Assembly (NCBI GenBank): GCA_002305265.1
Contig: DBQP01000005.1
Span: forward strand, 124,001 to 188,000
Source of the DNA: Prevotellaceae bacterium UBA1391
Lineage (GTDB): Bacteria; Bacteroidota; Bacteroidia; Bacteroidales; Bacteroidaceae
Reading direction: 5' to 3'
DNA length: 64,000 nucleotides
The position numbers and the translations under genes were made by a program. Shown here in pieces: positions 9,082 through 16,842 of this stretch; the stretch's first letter is position 1, and the number at the start of each line of letters is the position of its first letter. The notes beneath the pieces are model-generated. The model was given only the letters and a program-made list of their open reading frames with translations. It had not been told where the DNA came from and ran no database searches.

Positions 9082-9089
9082 TATATTTG
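9082..9089 (+). promoter_or_regulatory. promoter -7 element of the MIP18-family gene
   Basis: TATATTTG fits TAnnTTTG and lies about 33 bases before the ATG at 9122, in an AT-rich stretch following GC-rich sequence. It excludes the longer in-frame start at 8879. Confidence 0.65.
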
Positions 9090-9121
9090 CCCGTACAAAC
9101 CCTCCACGAACTTTTACAAAT

Positions 9122-9445
9122 ATGACAGATAAACCCACCCAATACGATATAGAGACGCGCACCGTTGCCATGCTGAAGACGGTGTTCGACCCCGAAATTC
9201 CCGTCGACATCTACGAACTGGGGCTCATCTACCGCATCGACGTCGCAGACAATCTGGACCTGACCATCGACATGACACTGACCGCACCCAACTGCCCGGC
9301 TGCCGACTTCATCATGGAAGACGTCCAGCAGAAGCTCGAGAGCATTCCCGGCGTGGGCGCCGTCACCGTCAACCTCGTCTTCGAGCCGGAGTGGAACAAG
9401 GACATGATGAGCGAGGAGGCGAAGCTCGACCTCGGTTTTCTTTGA
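9122..9445 (+). CDS. MIP18/DUF59 family protein (SufT-like iron-sulfur assembly factor)
   Basis: A 107-residue protein of the MIP18 (DUF59) family. The family signature is present: TVFDPEIPVDIYELGLIY, then MTLTAPNCPAADFI with the conserved Cys, and a C-terminal VTVNLVFEPEWNKDMMSEEAK. Relatives such as SufT help mature iron-sulfur proteins. No suf genes are adjacent, so the role is inferred from family only. The start is fixed by the promoter at 9082-9089. Confidence 0.88.
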   Translation: MTDKPTQYDIETRTVAMLKTVFDPEIPVDIYELGLIYRIDVADNLDLTIDMTLTAPNCPAADFIMEDVQQKLESIPGVGAVTVNLVFEPEWNKDMMSEEAKLDLGFL

Positions 9446-9630
9446 CACCCGACAGACGCGACACGCACGCTCGAGACCACGCAGGCAGCCGCTCGCCCCG
9501 CCCATACGGGCTTGGGAATCAGCCGAAGGCATCGCAGCCGAAGAACTGTAGCCCGCATCGTTCACACCCGCAGAACGCGCTGAGTATCACCGCCATACGT
9601 CAGCCACAGACTGGCGTGATGCGGGACAAA

Positions 9631-9757
9631 AAAAACGACTGCGTTCGAAATCGAAAACGACTGCGTTCGAAATCGAAAACGACTGCGTTCGAAATTAGAA
9701 GCGACTGCACTGGAAATCAAAAACGAGTTAGTCCTATCTTCAAGCAGAACGCACGAT
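9631..9757. repeat. 22-bp periodic intergenic array 3 (inverted A units)
   Basis: Here the A unit appears in the opposite orientation (CGACTGCGTTC). Copies begin at 9636, 9658 and 9680, with a weaker copy at 9702 (CGACTGCACTG) and a degenerate one at 9724. A forward-type copy, GAACGCAC, begins at 9747. The spacing is 22, 22, 22, 22 and 23. It ends about 30 bases before lpxH. The rest of 9446-9786 shows no gene. Confidence 0.88.
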
Positions 9758-9786
9758 CATCACAGCAGAACACCCAATCACCGCCT

Positions 9787-10557
9787 ATGAAGAACTATTA
9801 TTTCATATCCGACGCTCATCTCGGATCGCGCGCCCTCAAGCACAACCGCACACAGGAGCGACGCCTCGTCCGCTTTCTCGACAGCATCAAGGACAAAGCG
9901 GAGGCCATCTTCATGCTGGGCGACATGTTCGACTTCTGGTTTGAATACACCGACGTCGTCCCAAAAGGCTTCACCCGCTTTCTCGGCAAGGTGAGCGAAC
10001 TGACCGACGCCGGCGTGGAGGTGCATTTCTTCTGCGGCAACCACGACATGTGGTGCGGGGACTATCTTGAGCACGAATGTGGCGTCATCCTGCATCGGGA
10101 AGCCTGCACCATCGAGTTGTGCGGCAAGTTGTTCTATCTGGCACACGGCCACCAGCTCGACCATCGCGACCACAAGTGGCTGGTGCAGTTCATGTATGCC
10201 TGCTTCGAGAGCCGCATGCTGCGCACACTCGCACGCGCCATCCATCCCCACTGGTTCATGAACTTCGGACTCAACTGGGCAAAGCACAGCCGCGAGCGGC
10301 ACAGCATCGGAGGCGAACTTCCCTATCAGGGCGAGGAGAAAGAGGGGCTTGTGCGCTACGCCAAGGAATATCTCACCTCCCATCCTACCATCAACTACTT
10401 CCTGTTCGGGCACCGCCACCTCCATCTCGACGTCGCGCTCACGCAAGAATCCCGCATGATGGTGCTCGGCGAATGGTACTCCCTCTTCACCTATGCCGTC
10501 TTCGACGGAGAGCACATGTTCCTCGACAACTACGTGGAGGGAGAGACCCAGCTCTGA
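9787..10557 (+). CDS. lpxH: UDP-2,3-diacylglucosamine diphosphatase
   Basis: LpxH hydrolyses UDP-2,3-diacylglucosamine to lipid X and UMP in lipid A synthesis at the inner membrane. The calcineurin-like metallophosphatase motifs are in order: FISDAHLGS (near residue 6), LGDMFDFWFEY, FFCGNHDMW, LAHGHQLD and FGHRHLHLD. The length of 256 residues is normal. A hydrophobic aromatic stretch (FMYACFESRMLRTLA, HWFMNFGLNW) may contact the lipid. Family members in Bacteroidetes are sometimes only called UDP-2,3-diacylglucosamine diphosphatase by homology; the motif set supports the call. Confidence 0.92.
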   Translation: MKNYYFISDAHLGSRALKHNRTQERRLVRFLDSIKDKAEAIFMLGDMFDFWFEYTDVVPKGFTRFLGKVSELTDAGVEVHFFCGNHDMWCGDYLEHECGVILHREACTIELCGKLFYLAHGHQLDHRDHKWLVQFMYACFESRMLRTLARAIHPHWFMNFGLNWAKHSRERHSIGGELPYQGEEKEGLVRYAKEYLTSHPTINYFLFGHRHLHLDVALTQESRMMVLGEWYSLFTYAVFDGEHMFLDNYVEGETQL

Positions 10558-10747
10558 CCGGCTGCGGAGGGCGTATGCCACACGCGCCTCAGCCGGACCG
10601 CTTTGCTTCACAGGCCCAGGCTTTGTAGCCAGCCCCGCAGCTTTTTCCCCGCTGCAGCCATGAAGTGCTCCTTCACGCCCTCCACGCAGATGATGCGCCA
10701 GCGCATCGGGACAAGCCGCGATACCATACAGATGACGCACGACACAA

Positions 10748-10781
10748 AAAGGGTGCCGCAGCCATTGCTGCGGCACCCTTT
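10748..10781. terminator. bidirectional terminator between lpxH and the xylanase gene
   Basis: Perfect 14-base arms (10748-10761 and 10768-10781) with a 6-base loop, T-rich on both outer sides in the respective direction. It lies between the convergent lpxH and xylanase genes. Confidence 0.8.
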
Positions 10782-10828
10782 GCGCCTTTTTCCAGACAGC
10801 ATGCGCATGCTGCCGCCTGCGGTGGTTC

Positions 10829-10862
10829 GGCAGCCATGATGTCTACAGACATCGTGGCTGCC
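10829..10862 (-). terminator. second hairpin after the xylanase gene
   Basis: Arms of 15 bases (10829-10843 and 10848-10862, one mismatch) around a 4-base loop, about 30 bases past the xylanase stop codon. It lacks a clear U-run, so it could be a pause or RNA-end stabiliser. Apart from these two hairpins, 10558-10893 holds nothing I recognise. Confidence 0.5.
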
Positions 10863-10893
10863 TCTTGTCTGCTCGTCCGGAGCCGGCCGTGGC

Positions 10894-13662
10894 CTACCGG
10901 TTGAGGTATTTCCTGCCGCCCCGGATGACGATGCCCTTGTAGTTCTCGTCCACACGCTGGCCAGCCAAGTTGTAGATGATGCCATCCTCGGGCGCGTCTG
11001 CCTCCACGTTGATGATGGCGGTAGGCGTCGTGCACTTCAGCTCTATCTTGTCGATATTGCAATTTGCCCCCGTGATGGTGACACGGAAGAGCTGCGGCCC
11101 TTCTTCGAGCGCGGAGAGCAGCGAACCTTTCACCACGGTGTACGTGGTCCAGTCGCTGTTGCCCGTCTGCGGCACATTCACACGTGCAAGCGTCTTGATG
11201 ATGCCATTCTGCACGATGGCAAGCGTGAATCCGGACCCCGTCGTGCCCGACGAGACGGTGGCTTCGTAGGAGTAGAGGCCGGCTTCCTTCACGTCCACCG
11301 AGTATTCCATCCATTCGCCGCGTGCCGTATAGCCGATGACGGTTCCGCCGTTGCCCTTTCCGAAATCGATGCCTTCGCCGTCTGAACGGTACGTCGATGC
11401 ATCGCCCTGATTCTCGGTGTCTGAATCGTGGAAGGTGAATCCTTCTCCTCCGCCATCGAAGTTCTCAAACTCGATGATGCCGGGCAGCGCCTTCACGCCG
11501 CCGTACGGCGTCCGCGGATTGTTGGACTTCAACGTATACTTCGCCACGGGCGAGATTCGGCCCTCTGCATCTACGGCTTCGGCTGTCACGACGTTCGTTC
11601 CCTTCGCTCTCGGTTGGTAGCTGGCCTGGAACGGCTCTGCGCCGACCGTGGCCAGCAGCACATCGTCGACATAGATACGCACGCCTGCAATCGTACTGGT
11701 GGTGGAGGATGCCGTCACGGAAATCGTCGTCGGCTCGCCCACGGTGGCCGGTGCCGGATTGGCGCTCACGCGCACCGACATGCCCGCATCGACGTCGATG
11801 CGGGCAAAAGTCATCTTGTCGAGATTGCAGCTTCCTCCCGTCACGTTGACGCGTATCACCTGCCGGCCGGAGTCGAGCGGCACGATCATTCTTCCATGCA
11901 CGGTGCGGTAGAGGTCCCAGTTGCCTTGCTGCACGCACGGGATGGCAATCGAGCCCGTCAGGTCCGTCAATCCGCTGTCGCCGTTGAGCTGCACGGTGAT
12001 GGCCGATCCGGCATTGCCCGACGATGCGGTCACGTCGTAGGCGTAGAGTCCGGGCTCCTTCACGTTCACCGTGTACTCCATCCATTCGCCGGTCTCCGTG
12101 TATCCGAGTGCATAGCCTCCCGTTGCCTGCACGATGTCGACGCCTCCTCCATCGGTGCGATAGGCGGTCGTGCCACTGTTGGTCGTGTTGGAATCGTGGA
12201 AGGTGACGCCGTCGCCGCCCTTGTCGAAGTCCTCGAACTGCACGGTTCCGGGGAGCGACATGTCCTTGAACGTCGAGCGCGGATTGTAGGCGCTGAAGCC
12301 CGAGAGGCGCTCATAGGTGGTGCCGTCGGTCGTCGTGACCACAGCCTTCAGGTTGTAGGCGCCCAGTGAAAGCGGCGTGTATTCGGCCACGTAGGGGGCT
12401 TCCGTCATCGTGCTGAGGAGCGTGTAGGTGGATGCCGACGAGCGTTTCACGTAGAGTTCCACCTTCTCTATCGTCTTCGTGCGCATCGAGGCGCGCACGG
12501 TGATGCCCAGGCTTTCCCCTTTCGTAGCACTCAGGGTGGCGGGTTTCACATACACCGACGCCTCCTTCACCATGCCGGGGAAGGGGCTTTTCGCATTTTT
12601 GGCGGCGTCGGTCTTCATGTACTCGCGCAGCCATGCCATGGCGGGACGGTCGGCGCCATCCTTGATGATGCCGGAATTGCCGTCTGTCGTCCACGTGCGG
12701 CCGTAGATGTATCCCCACAGCGTGATGCCGGCGCAGTAGTCGGCCTCCCACATATAAGGAATCTGCTCCTTGTAGCGCTGCAGCTGCAGGGCGTCGTCGC
12801 TCGTACCGATGTCGTACTCCGTGCTGTACATCGGCATCTTCAGCGCATTCTGGATTTCCTTCATGGCCGCCTGGAAATTGGCGGAGCTCATGTCGGTGAG
12901 GTCGTGCGACTGGCATCCGTAGGCATCGATGGGCGCACCCGCATCGCGCAGCGTGCGCACCAGACTGATGAACTGCGAGCGCTGCCACTGGAAGGTGTTG
13001 TAGTCGTTGTAGATCAGGATGGCGTTCGGCCAGCGCTCGTGCGCCATCTCGAATGCCTTGATGATCCAGTCGTAACCGGTCTTTCCGTCGCCGCCGAGCG
13101 CAGCCTTGTAGGGTGCAGGCTGATGGCCGGACACGGCCTCGTTCACCACATCGATGAGGGGCAGGTCGGGATAGCGCGCCTTGATGGCGTCCATCCACTC
13201 GACGATGGCCTTGTATTGCTCTTCTGTCGACAGATTGTCGACCCAGCCCGGATACTGTGCGCCCCAGATGAGGCAGTGGAACTTGAACGGGAAACCGTAC
13301 TTCTTGGCGTAATTGTAGGCGGCGTCGCTGCCCCAATTGAAGCTGCCGCGGCGCGAGCCCTCAATGGAGGACCACTTCGACTCGTTCTCCGGCGTGATCT
13401 GGTTCCAAAGCGTGTGGAACGCCTCTTTCCCGTAATCCACGTTGTAGCTTGTCGTGATGTTGCCGAGAAACTTGTCGGGGTTGGTGGAAAGTTGCGCCTG
13501 CATGCGCGACGGCAGTACGGCAGCCGCCGACAGCAGCAGGCCCGTCAGGGCTGTTCTCATGCGCAGGCTGCACGTCCTGCCGCCCGCAGAGACATCGCCG
13601 TGATGGCGTATGGCGGCGCTGATGCCCGCCCAGCGGCTGTGGAAAAATGTGGTGCTTGTCAT
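10894..13662 (-). CDS. secreted GH10 endo-beta-1,4-xylanase with two CBM6-like modules
   Basis: A 922-residue secreted xylan-degrading enzyme. The GH10 catalytic domain spans about residues 59-350, with acid/base Glu175 in DVVNEAVSG and nucleophile Glu282 in YSTEYDIG. It is followed by an Ig-like module (about 365-455), a CBM6-like module (about 470-620), a second Ig-like module (630-715), a second CBM6-like module (725-875) and a C-terminal tail (IIYNLAGQRV...GIVIRGGRKYLNR) like those on secreted bacteroidete proteins, possibly a type IX sorting signal. The two CBM6-like modules are close copies (FEDFDKGGDGVTFHDS versus FENFDGGGEGFTFHDS). The signal peptide MRTALTGLLLSAAAVLPS begins at 13560; the upstream in-frame ATG at 13662 is kept because coding-like GC content extends to it, but 13560 is a real alternative. 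Confidence 0.92.
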   Translation of the reverse strand: MTSTTFFHSRWAGISAAIRHHGDVSAGGRTCSLRMRTALTGLLLSAAAVLPSRMQAQLSTNPDKFLGNITTSYNVDYGKEAFHTLWNQITPENESKWSSIEGSRRGSFNWGSDAAYNYAKKYGFPFKFHCLIWGAQYPGWVDNLSTEEQYKAIVEWMDAIKARYPDLPLIDVVNEAVSGHQPAPYKAALGGDGKTGYDWIIKAFEMAHERWPNAILIYNDYNTFQWQRSQFISLVRTLRDAGAPIDAYGCQSHDLTDMSSANFQAAMKEIQNALKMPMYSTEYDIGTSDDALQLQRYKEQIPYMWEADYCAGITLWGYIYGRTWTTDGNSGIIKDGADRPAMAWLREYMKTDAAKNAKSPFPGMVKEASVYVKPATLSATKGESLGITVRASMRTKTIEKVELYVKRSSASTYTLLSTMTEAPYVAEYTPLSLGAYNLKAVVTTTDGTTYERLSGFSAYNPRSTFKDMSLPGTVQFEDFDKGGDGVTFHDSNTTNSGTTAYRTDGGGVDIVQATGGYALGYTETGEWMEYTVNVKEPGLYAYDVTASSGNAGSAITVQLNGDSGLTDLTGSIAIPCVQQGNWDLYRTVHGRMIVPLDSGRQVIRVNVTGGSCNLDKMTFARIDVDAGMSVRVSANPAPATVGEPTTISVTASSTTSTIAGVRIYVDDVLLATVGAEPFQASYQPRAKGTNVVTAEAVDAEGRISPVAKYTLKSNNPRTPYGGVKALPGIIEFENFDGGGEGFTFHDSDTENQGDASTYRSDGEGIDFGKGNGGTVIGYTARGEWMEYSVDVKEAGLYSYEATVSSGTTGSGFTLAIVQNGIIKTLARVNVPQTGNSDWTTYTVVKGSLLSALEEGPQLFRVTITGANCNIDKIELKCTTPTAIINVEADAPEDGIIYNLAGQRVDENYKGIVIRGGRKYLNR

Positions 13663-13718
13663 GTTGTAGTCAGATGATAGAAATTTCTTTTCATGAATAA
13701 GATGATTAAGTGTGTCTG

Positions 13719-13726
13719 CAAAGATA
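13719..13726 (-). promoter_or_regulatory. xylanase promoter -7 element
   Basis: The minus strand reads TATCTTTG in an AT-rich stretch about 57 bases upstream of the first ATG. It is a good match to TAnnTTTG; the -33 region (TTAGTGG) is weak. Confidence 0.65.
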
Positions 13727-13848
13727 CAGAAAATATTACAAGTTAGGCCACTAACAGAGAAAAATTTGCATCACAGATAGATGCACGCGCTGCCAGCATC
13801 CTCCGCTCCACGCTGGAGCACCGGCTCCGCCGGATGGCTGCCGAAGAA

Positions 13849-13995
13849 AACGAGTGCGTTCGTTTCCGAAAACGGACGCACTCGTTTTTCCAAACGACTG
13901 CGCTCGTTTTTTCTTCTCCAGTTTCCCCGAAAGAAATACGAAGGCCTTTATGTGGAGATGAGAAGGCCTTCGCAGACGGCAACGAAGGCCTTCGT
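13849..13995. repeat. 22-bp periodic intergenic array 4 (three A, one blank, three B)
   Basis: A-type units begin at 13851 (inverted, CGAGTGCGTTC), 13874 (GGACGCACTCG) and 13895 (inverted, CGACTGCGCTC). After one slot without a clear unit, B units begin at 13940 (GAAGGCCTTTA), 13962 and 13984 (both GAAGGCCTTCG). Spacings are 23, 21, 45, 22 and 22. It is the only array with mixed A orientation. The rest of 13663-14334 is GC-rich, with no gene that I can support. Confidence 0.85.
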
Positions 13996-14263
13996 CCCTA
14001 CATGACGTGGACAAAGGTCGCGACCCTGCCTGCGGAGGCGCGCTGCCGAAGGCGGCGACCGGCCCGTGCGGAGACGCCATGCGGCGGAGCCGCCAATGGA
14101 GGAGCAGACGGCCGATGCAGCGGACCGAAAGGCGGTCCGGGGCGAGGCTGGCGTGCGCCCAGACCGGCGCGCCTGCACTCGGCTGCCAGCCATCGAGGCG
14201 CGGGGAGAACGGGAAGACCGGCTGCAACTGCTCGAACACAGTTGCGCCGGCCTGAAAACAGCA

Positions 14264-14293
14264 TGGGCGTCTAACCTCACGGTCCGACGCCCA
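14264..14293 (-). terminator. possible terminator of the glutamine synthetase gene
   Basis: Arms TGGGCGTC (14264-14271) and GACGCCCA (14286-14293) form an 8-bp stem about 40 bases past the glnN stop. There is no strong U-run after it, so confidence is low. Confidence 0.4.
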
Positions 14294-14334
14294 AATCCAA
14301 TATTCAATAAAATCTTGGACAATTCATTGTTTTA

Positions 14335-16524
14335 TTATCGTACAAAAAGTAATTCGCGGTACTTCGGAAGCATCCACATGCGGTCGTCGACGATGAGCTC
14401 GAGCTTGTCGATGTGGTAGCGGATTTCCTCCAGCATCGGAGCGATGATGTCGTGGTAGGCCACGGCCTTTCCGCGCTCATCCTCGATTTTGTTGGCTTCC
14501 TTGCGAGCTTCCACCATCTGGCGGACATGCTCAGCGATGAAGTTGGTGTGACGGCCGATGCGCTTGATGATGGCGAGGTTCTCCTCCGTGAGCTCCGTAG
14601 CCTCACCGTTGGTGATCAGTTCACGCAACTTGAAGACGTTGTCGATCAAGCGGCTCTGATAGTCGGTGGCGACCGGGATGATGTGGTTCATCACCATGTC
14701 GCCCAGCACGCGGCTCTCGATTTGGATTTTCTTGGTGTAGGTTTCCCATTTCACCTCGTTGCGCGCCTCGAGTTCCTTGCGTGTCATCACGCCAGTGGCC
14801 TCGAACATGGCGATGGTGCCGGCCGACAGATAGTTGTCGAAAATCACCGGGCAGCTGGTCTCGCAGTCGAGTCCGCGCTTGGCGGCCTCTACCTTCCACT
14901 CATCGCAGTAGCCATTGCCGTCGAAACGGATGGGTTTGCACTCTTTGATATAGCGGCGGACAATGGTCATGATGGCCTTCTCCTTCTCAACGCCAGTGGC
15001 GATGAGGGCATCCACCTCTGCCTTGAACTCCGTGAGCTGATGCGCCATCGCCGCATTGAGCGCGATCATCGCGCTGGCACAGTTGGCCTCGCTACCCACG
15101 GCGCGGAACTCGAAGCGGTTGCCCGTGAAGGCGAAGGGCGACGTGCGGTTGCGGTCGGTGTTGTCGATCAGCAGCTCCGGAATCTGGGGAATGTCGAGCT
15201 TGTAGCCTGTCTTGCCCGAAAGGCTGCTCAGGTCTCCCTCCTCCGACTGCTCAAGATGGTCGAGCACGGCGGTGAGGCGACTGCCGAGGAAGGAGGAAAT
15301 GATGGCTGGAGGTGCCTCGTTCGCGCCGAGACGGTGGGCGTTCGTCGCACTCATGATGGAGGCCTTGAGCAGGCCGTTGTTCTTGTAGACAGCCATCAGC
15401 GTGTTGACTAAGAAGGTGATGAAACGCAGGTGGTCGAGCGGAGTCTTGCCCGGCGAATGCAGCAGCAGACCCGTGTCGGTGCCGAGCGACCAGTTGTTGT
15501 GCTTGCCGCTGCCGTTCACACCTTTGAACGGCTTCTCGTGCAGGAGCACGCGGAAACCGTGGTTGCGGGCTACCTTGCGCATGACAGACATCAGCAGCAT
15601 GTTGTGATCGACGGCCAGATTGCACTCCTCGAAGATGGGTGCCAGCTCAAACTGGTTCGGAGCCACCTCGTTGTGTCGCGTCTTGACAGGAATGCCCAAC
15701 TGCAGCGCATGAATCTCCAAATCCTTCATGAAGGCAGCCACACGCGAAGGGATAGCGCCGAAGTAGTGGTCTTCCAGCTGCTGGTTCTTGCTGCTCTCGT
15801 GGCCCATGAGCGTGCGGCCCGTGAGAAGCAGATCCGGACGCGCCGCATAGAGACCTTCGTCCACCAGGAAGTATTCCTGCTCCCAGCCGAGATAAGCCAC
15901 CACCTTCTTCACTTCCGGATTGAAGTATTGGCAAACCTCAGTCGCAGCCTTGTCCACCGCACGCAGCGCCCGCAGCAGCGGAGCCTTGTAGTCGAGCGCC
16001 TCTCCCGTGTAGGCGATGAAGATCGTAGGAATGCAAAGCGTGTCGTCGACGACGAAGACCGGAGACGACGGATCCCAAGCGCTGTAGCCGCGGGCCTCAA
16101 ACGTGTTGCGGATGCCACCGTTGGGGAAGCTGCTCGCGTCAGGCTCCTGCTGCACGAGCAGCTTGCCACTGAACTCTTCCATCATGCCTCCCTTGCCATC
16201 GTGCTCCACGAAGGAATCGTGCTTCTCAGCCGTTCCCTCCGTCAGCGGCTGGAACCAGTGCGTGTAATGCGTCACGCCCAGATCCATGGCCCAGCGCTTC
16301 ATGCCCTCCGCTACCTCGTCGGCAATCGACCGATCGAGCGCAGCGCCGTGGTCGATAACGTCGAGCAGGCGAGCGTAAGTAGACGATGGGAGATACTTGA
16401 ACATCTTTTCGCGGTTGAACACATACTTGCCGAAATATTCACTCGGGCGCTCACTGGGAATCTCTACGGTGGCCGGTTTCTTCTTGAAAGCCGTCTCCAC
16501 AACTCTAAATCTTAAGTCTGTCAT
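14335..16524 (-). CDS. glnN: glutamine synthetase type III
   Basis: A 729-residue type III glutamine synthetase (the dodecameric form common in Bacteroides and Prevotella) that makes glutamine from glutamate, ammonia and ATP. Type III marks are the N-terminal FRVVETAFKKKP, the GS core segments VKTRHNEVAPNQFELAPIFEE and KPFKGVNGSGKHNNWSLGTD, NRTSPFAFTGNRFEFRAVGS, and the long C-terminal helical region ending near the YRELLF segment. The start MTDLRFRVV gives exactly the family's length; the upstream in-frame extension is not conserved-looking. It follows amt by about 320 bases on the same strand, with a tandem hairpin repeat in the gap, so it may have its own control. Confidence 0.97.
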   Translation of the reverse strand: MTDLRFRVVETAFKKKPATVEIPSERPSEYFGKYVFNREKMFKYLPSSTYARLLDVIDHGAALDRSIADEVAEGMKRWAMDLGVTHYTHWFQPLTEGTAEKHDSFVEHDGKGGMMEEFSGKLLVQQEPDASSFPNGGIRNTFEARGYSAWDPSSPVFVVDDTLCIPTIFIAYTGEALDYKAPLLRALRAVDKAATEVCQYFNPEVKKVVAYLGWEQEYFLVDEGLYAARPDLLLTGRTLMGHESSKNQQLEDHYFGAIPSRVAAFMKDLEIHALQLGIPVKTRHNEVAPNQFELAPIFEECNLAVDHNMLLMSVMRKVARNHGFRVLLHEKPFKGVNGSGKHNNWSLGTDTGLLLHSPGKTPLDHLRFITFLVNTLMAVYKNNGLLKASIMSATNAHRLGANEAPPAIISSFLGSRLTAVLDHLEQSEEGDLSSLSGKTGYKLDIPQIPELLIDNTDRNRTSPFAFTGNRFEFRAVGSEANCASAMIALNAAMAHQLTEFKAEVDALIATGVEKEKAIMTIVRRYIKECKPIRFDGNGYCDEWKVEAAKRGLDCETSCPVIFDNYLSAGTIAMFEATGVMTRKELEARNEVKWETYTKKIQIESRVLGDMVMNHIIPVATDYQSRLIDNVFKLRELITNGEATELTEENLAIIKRIGRHTNFIAEHVRQMVEARKEANKIEDERGKAVAYHDIIAPMLEEIRYHIDKLELIVDDRMWMLPKYRELLFVR

Positions 16525-16647
16525 AATTTTTTTTGAATATGAATTCTGTATTGTATGGAGGTGTCCGGAATGATACGCCTGCGCCCCTGACACGGTACGA
16601 ACGTCTCTCGGCAACGCCCGACGCATCATCCAAGACTAATTTTATTG

Positions 16648-16747
16648 CCTACTCAGCACCTCGACAGGGCTGAGATATTCTTCTTAAATGCGAATCCGGC
16701 TATGAATCAATGACCTACTCAGCACCTCGACAGGGCTGAGATATTCT
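16648..16747 (-). repeat. tandem 34-bp hairpin repeat upstream of glnN
   Basis: Two identical 34-bp copies (16648-16681 and 16714-16747) are separated by 32 unrelated bases. Each contains CTCAGC and GCTGAG as 6-bp arms plus an inner CCT/AGG pairing, closing on a four-base loop with one bulged base. On the minus strand they sit 124-224 bases before the glnN start codon and about 95 bases after the amt stop. A single B-like unit (GAAGGCCTTG) starts at 16753, next to the second copy. A leader RNA structure or a protein site for nitrogen control is possible. I do not recognise the family. Confidence 0.85.
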
Positions 16748-16842
16748 CACCAGAAGGCCTTGTCCTCAGTCCGGACGGGCATCCGAAACGTGTCGCGTCA
16801 GCCCTCCCGCCGGATGGGCGCGCCTGCCTCTGGTCAAGCGGT

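Noticed and set aside
16648..16747. CRISPR mini-array (two 34-bp repeats with one 32-bp spacer)
   Set aside because: The size is CRISPR-like and the repeat is partly palindromic, but there are only two copies, no cas genes in 64 kb and the position in front of glnN fits regulation better.
16525..16842. Known glutamine riboswitch (glnA or downstream-peptide type) ahead of glnN
   Set aside because: The conserved cores of those motifs are not present; those riboswitches are known mainly from cyanobacteria.
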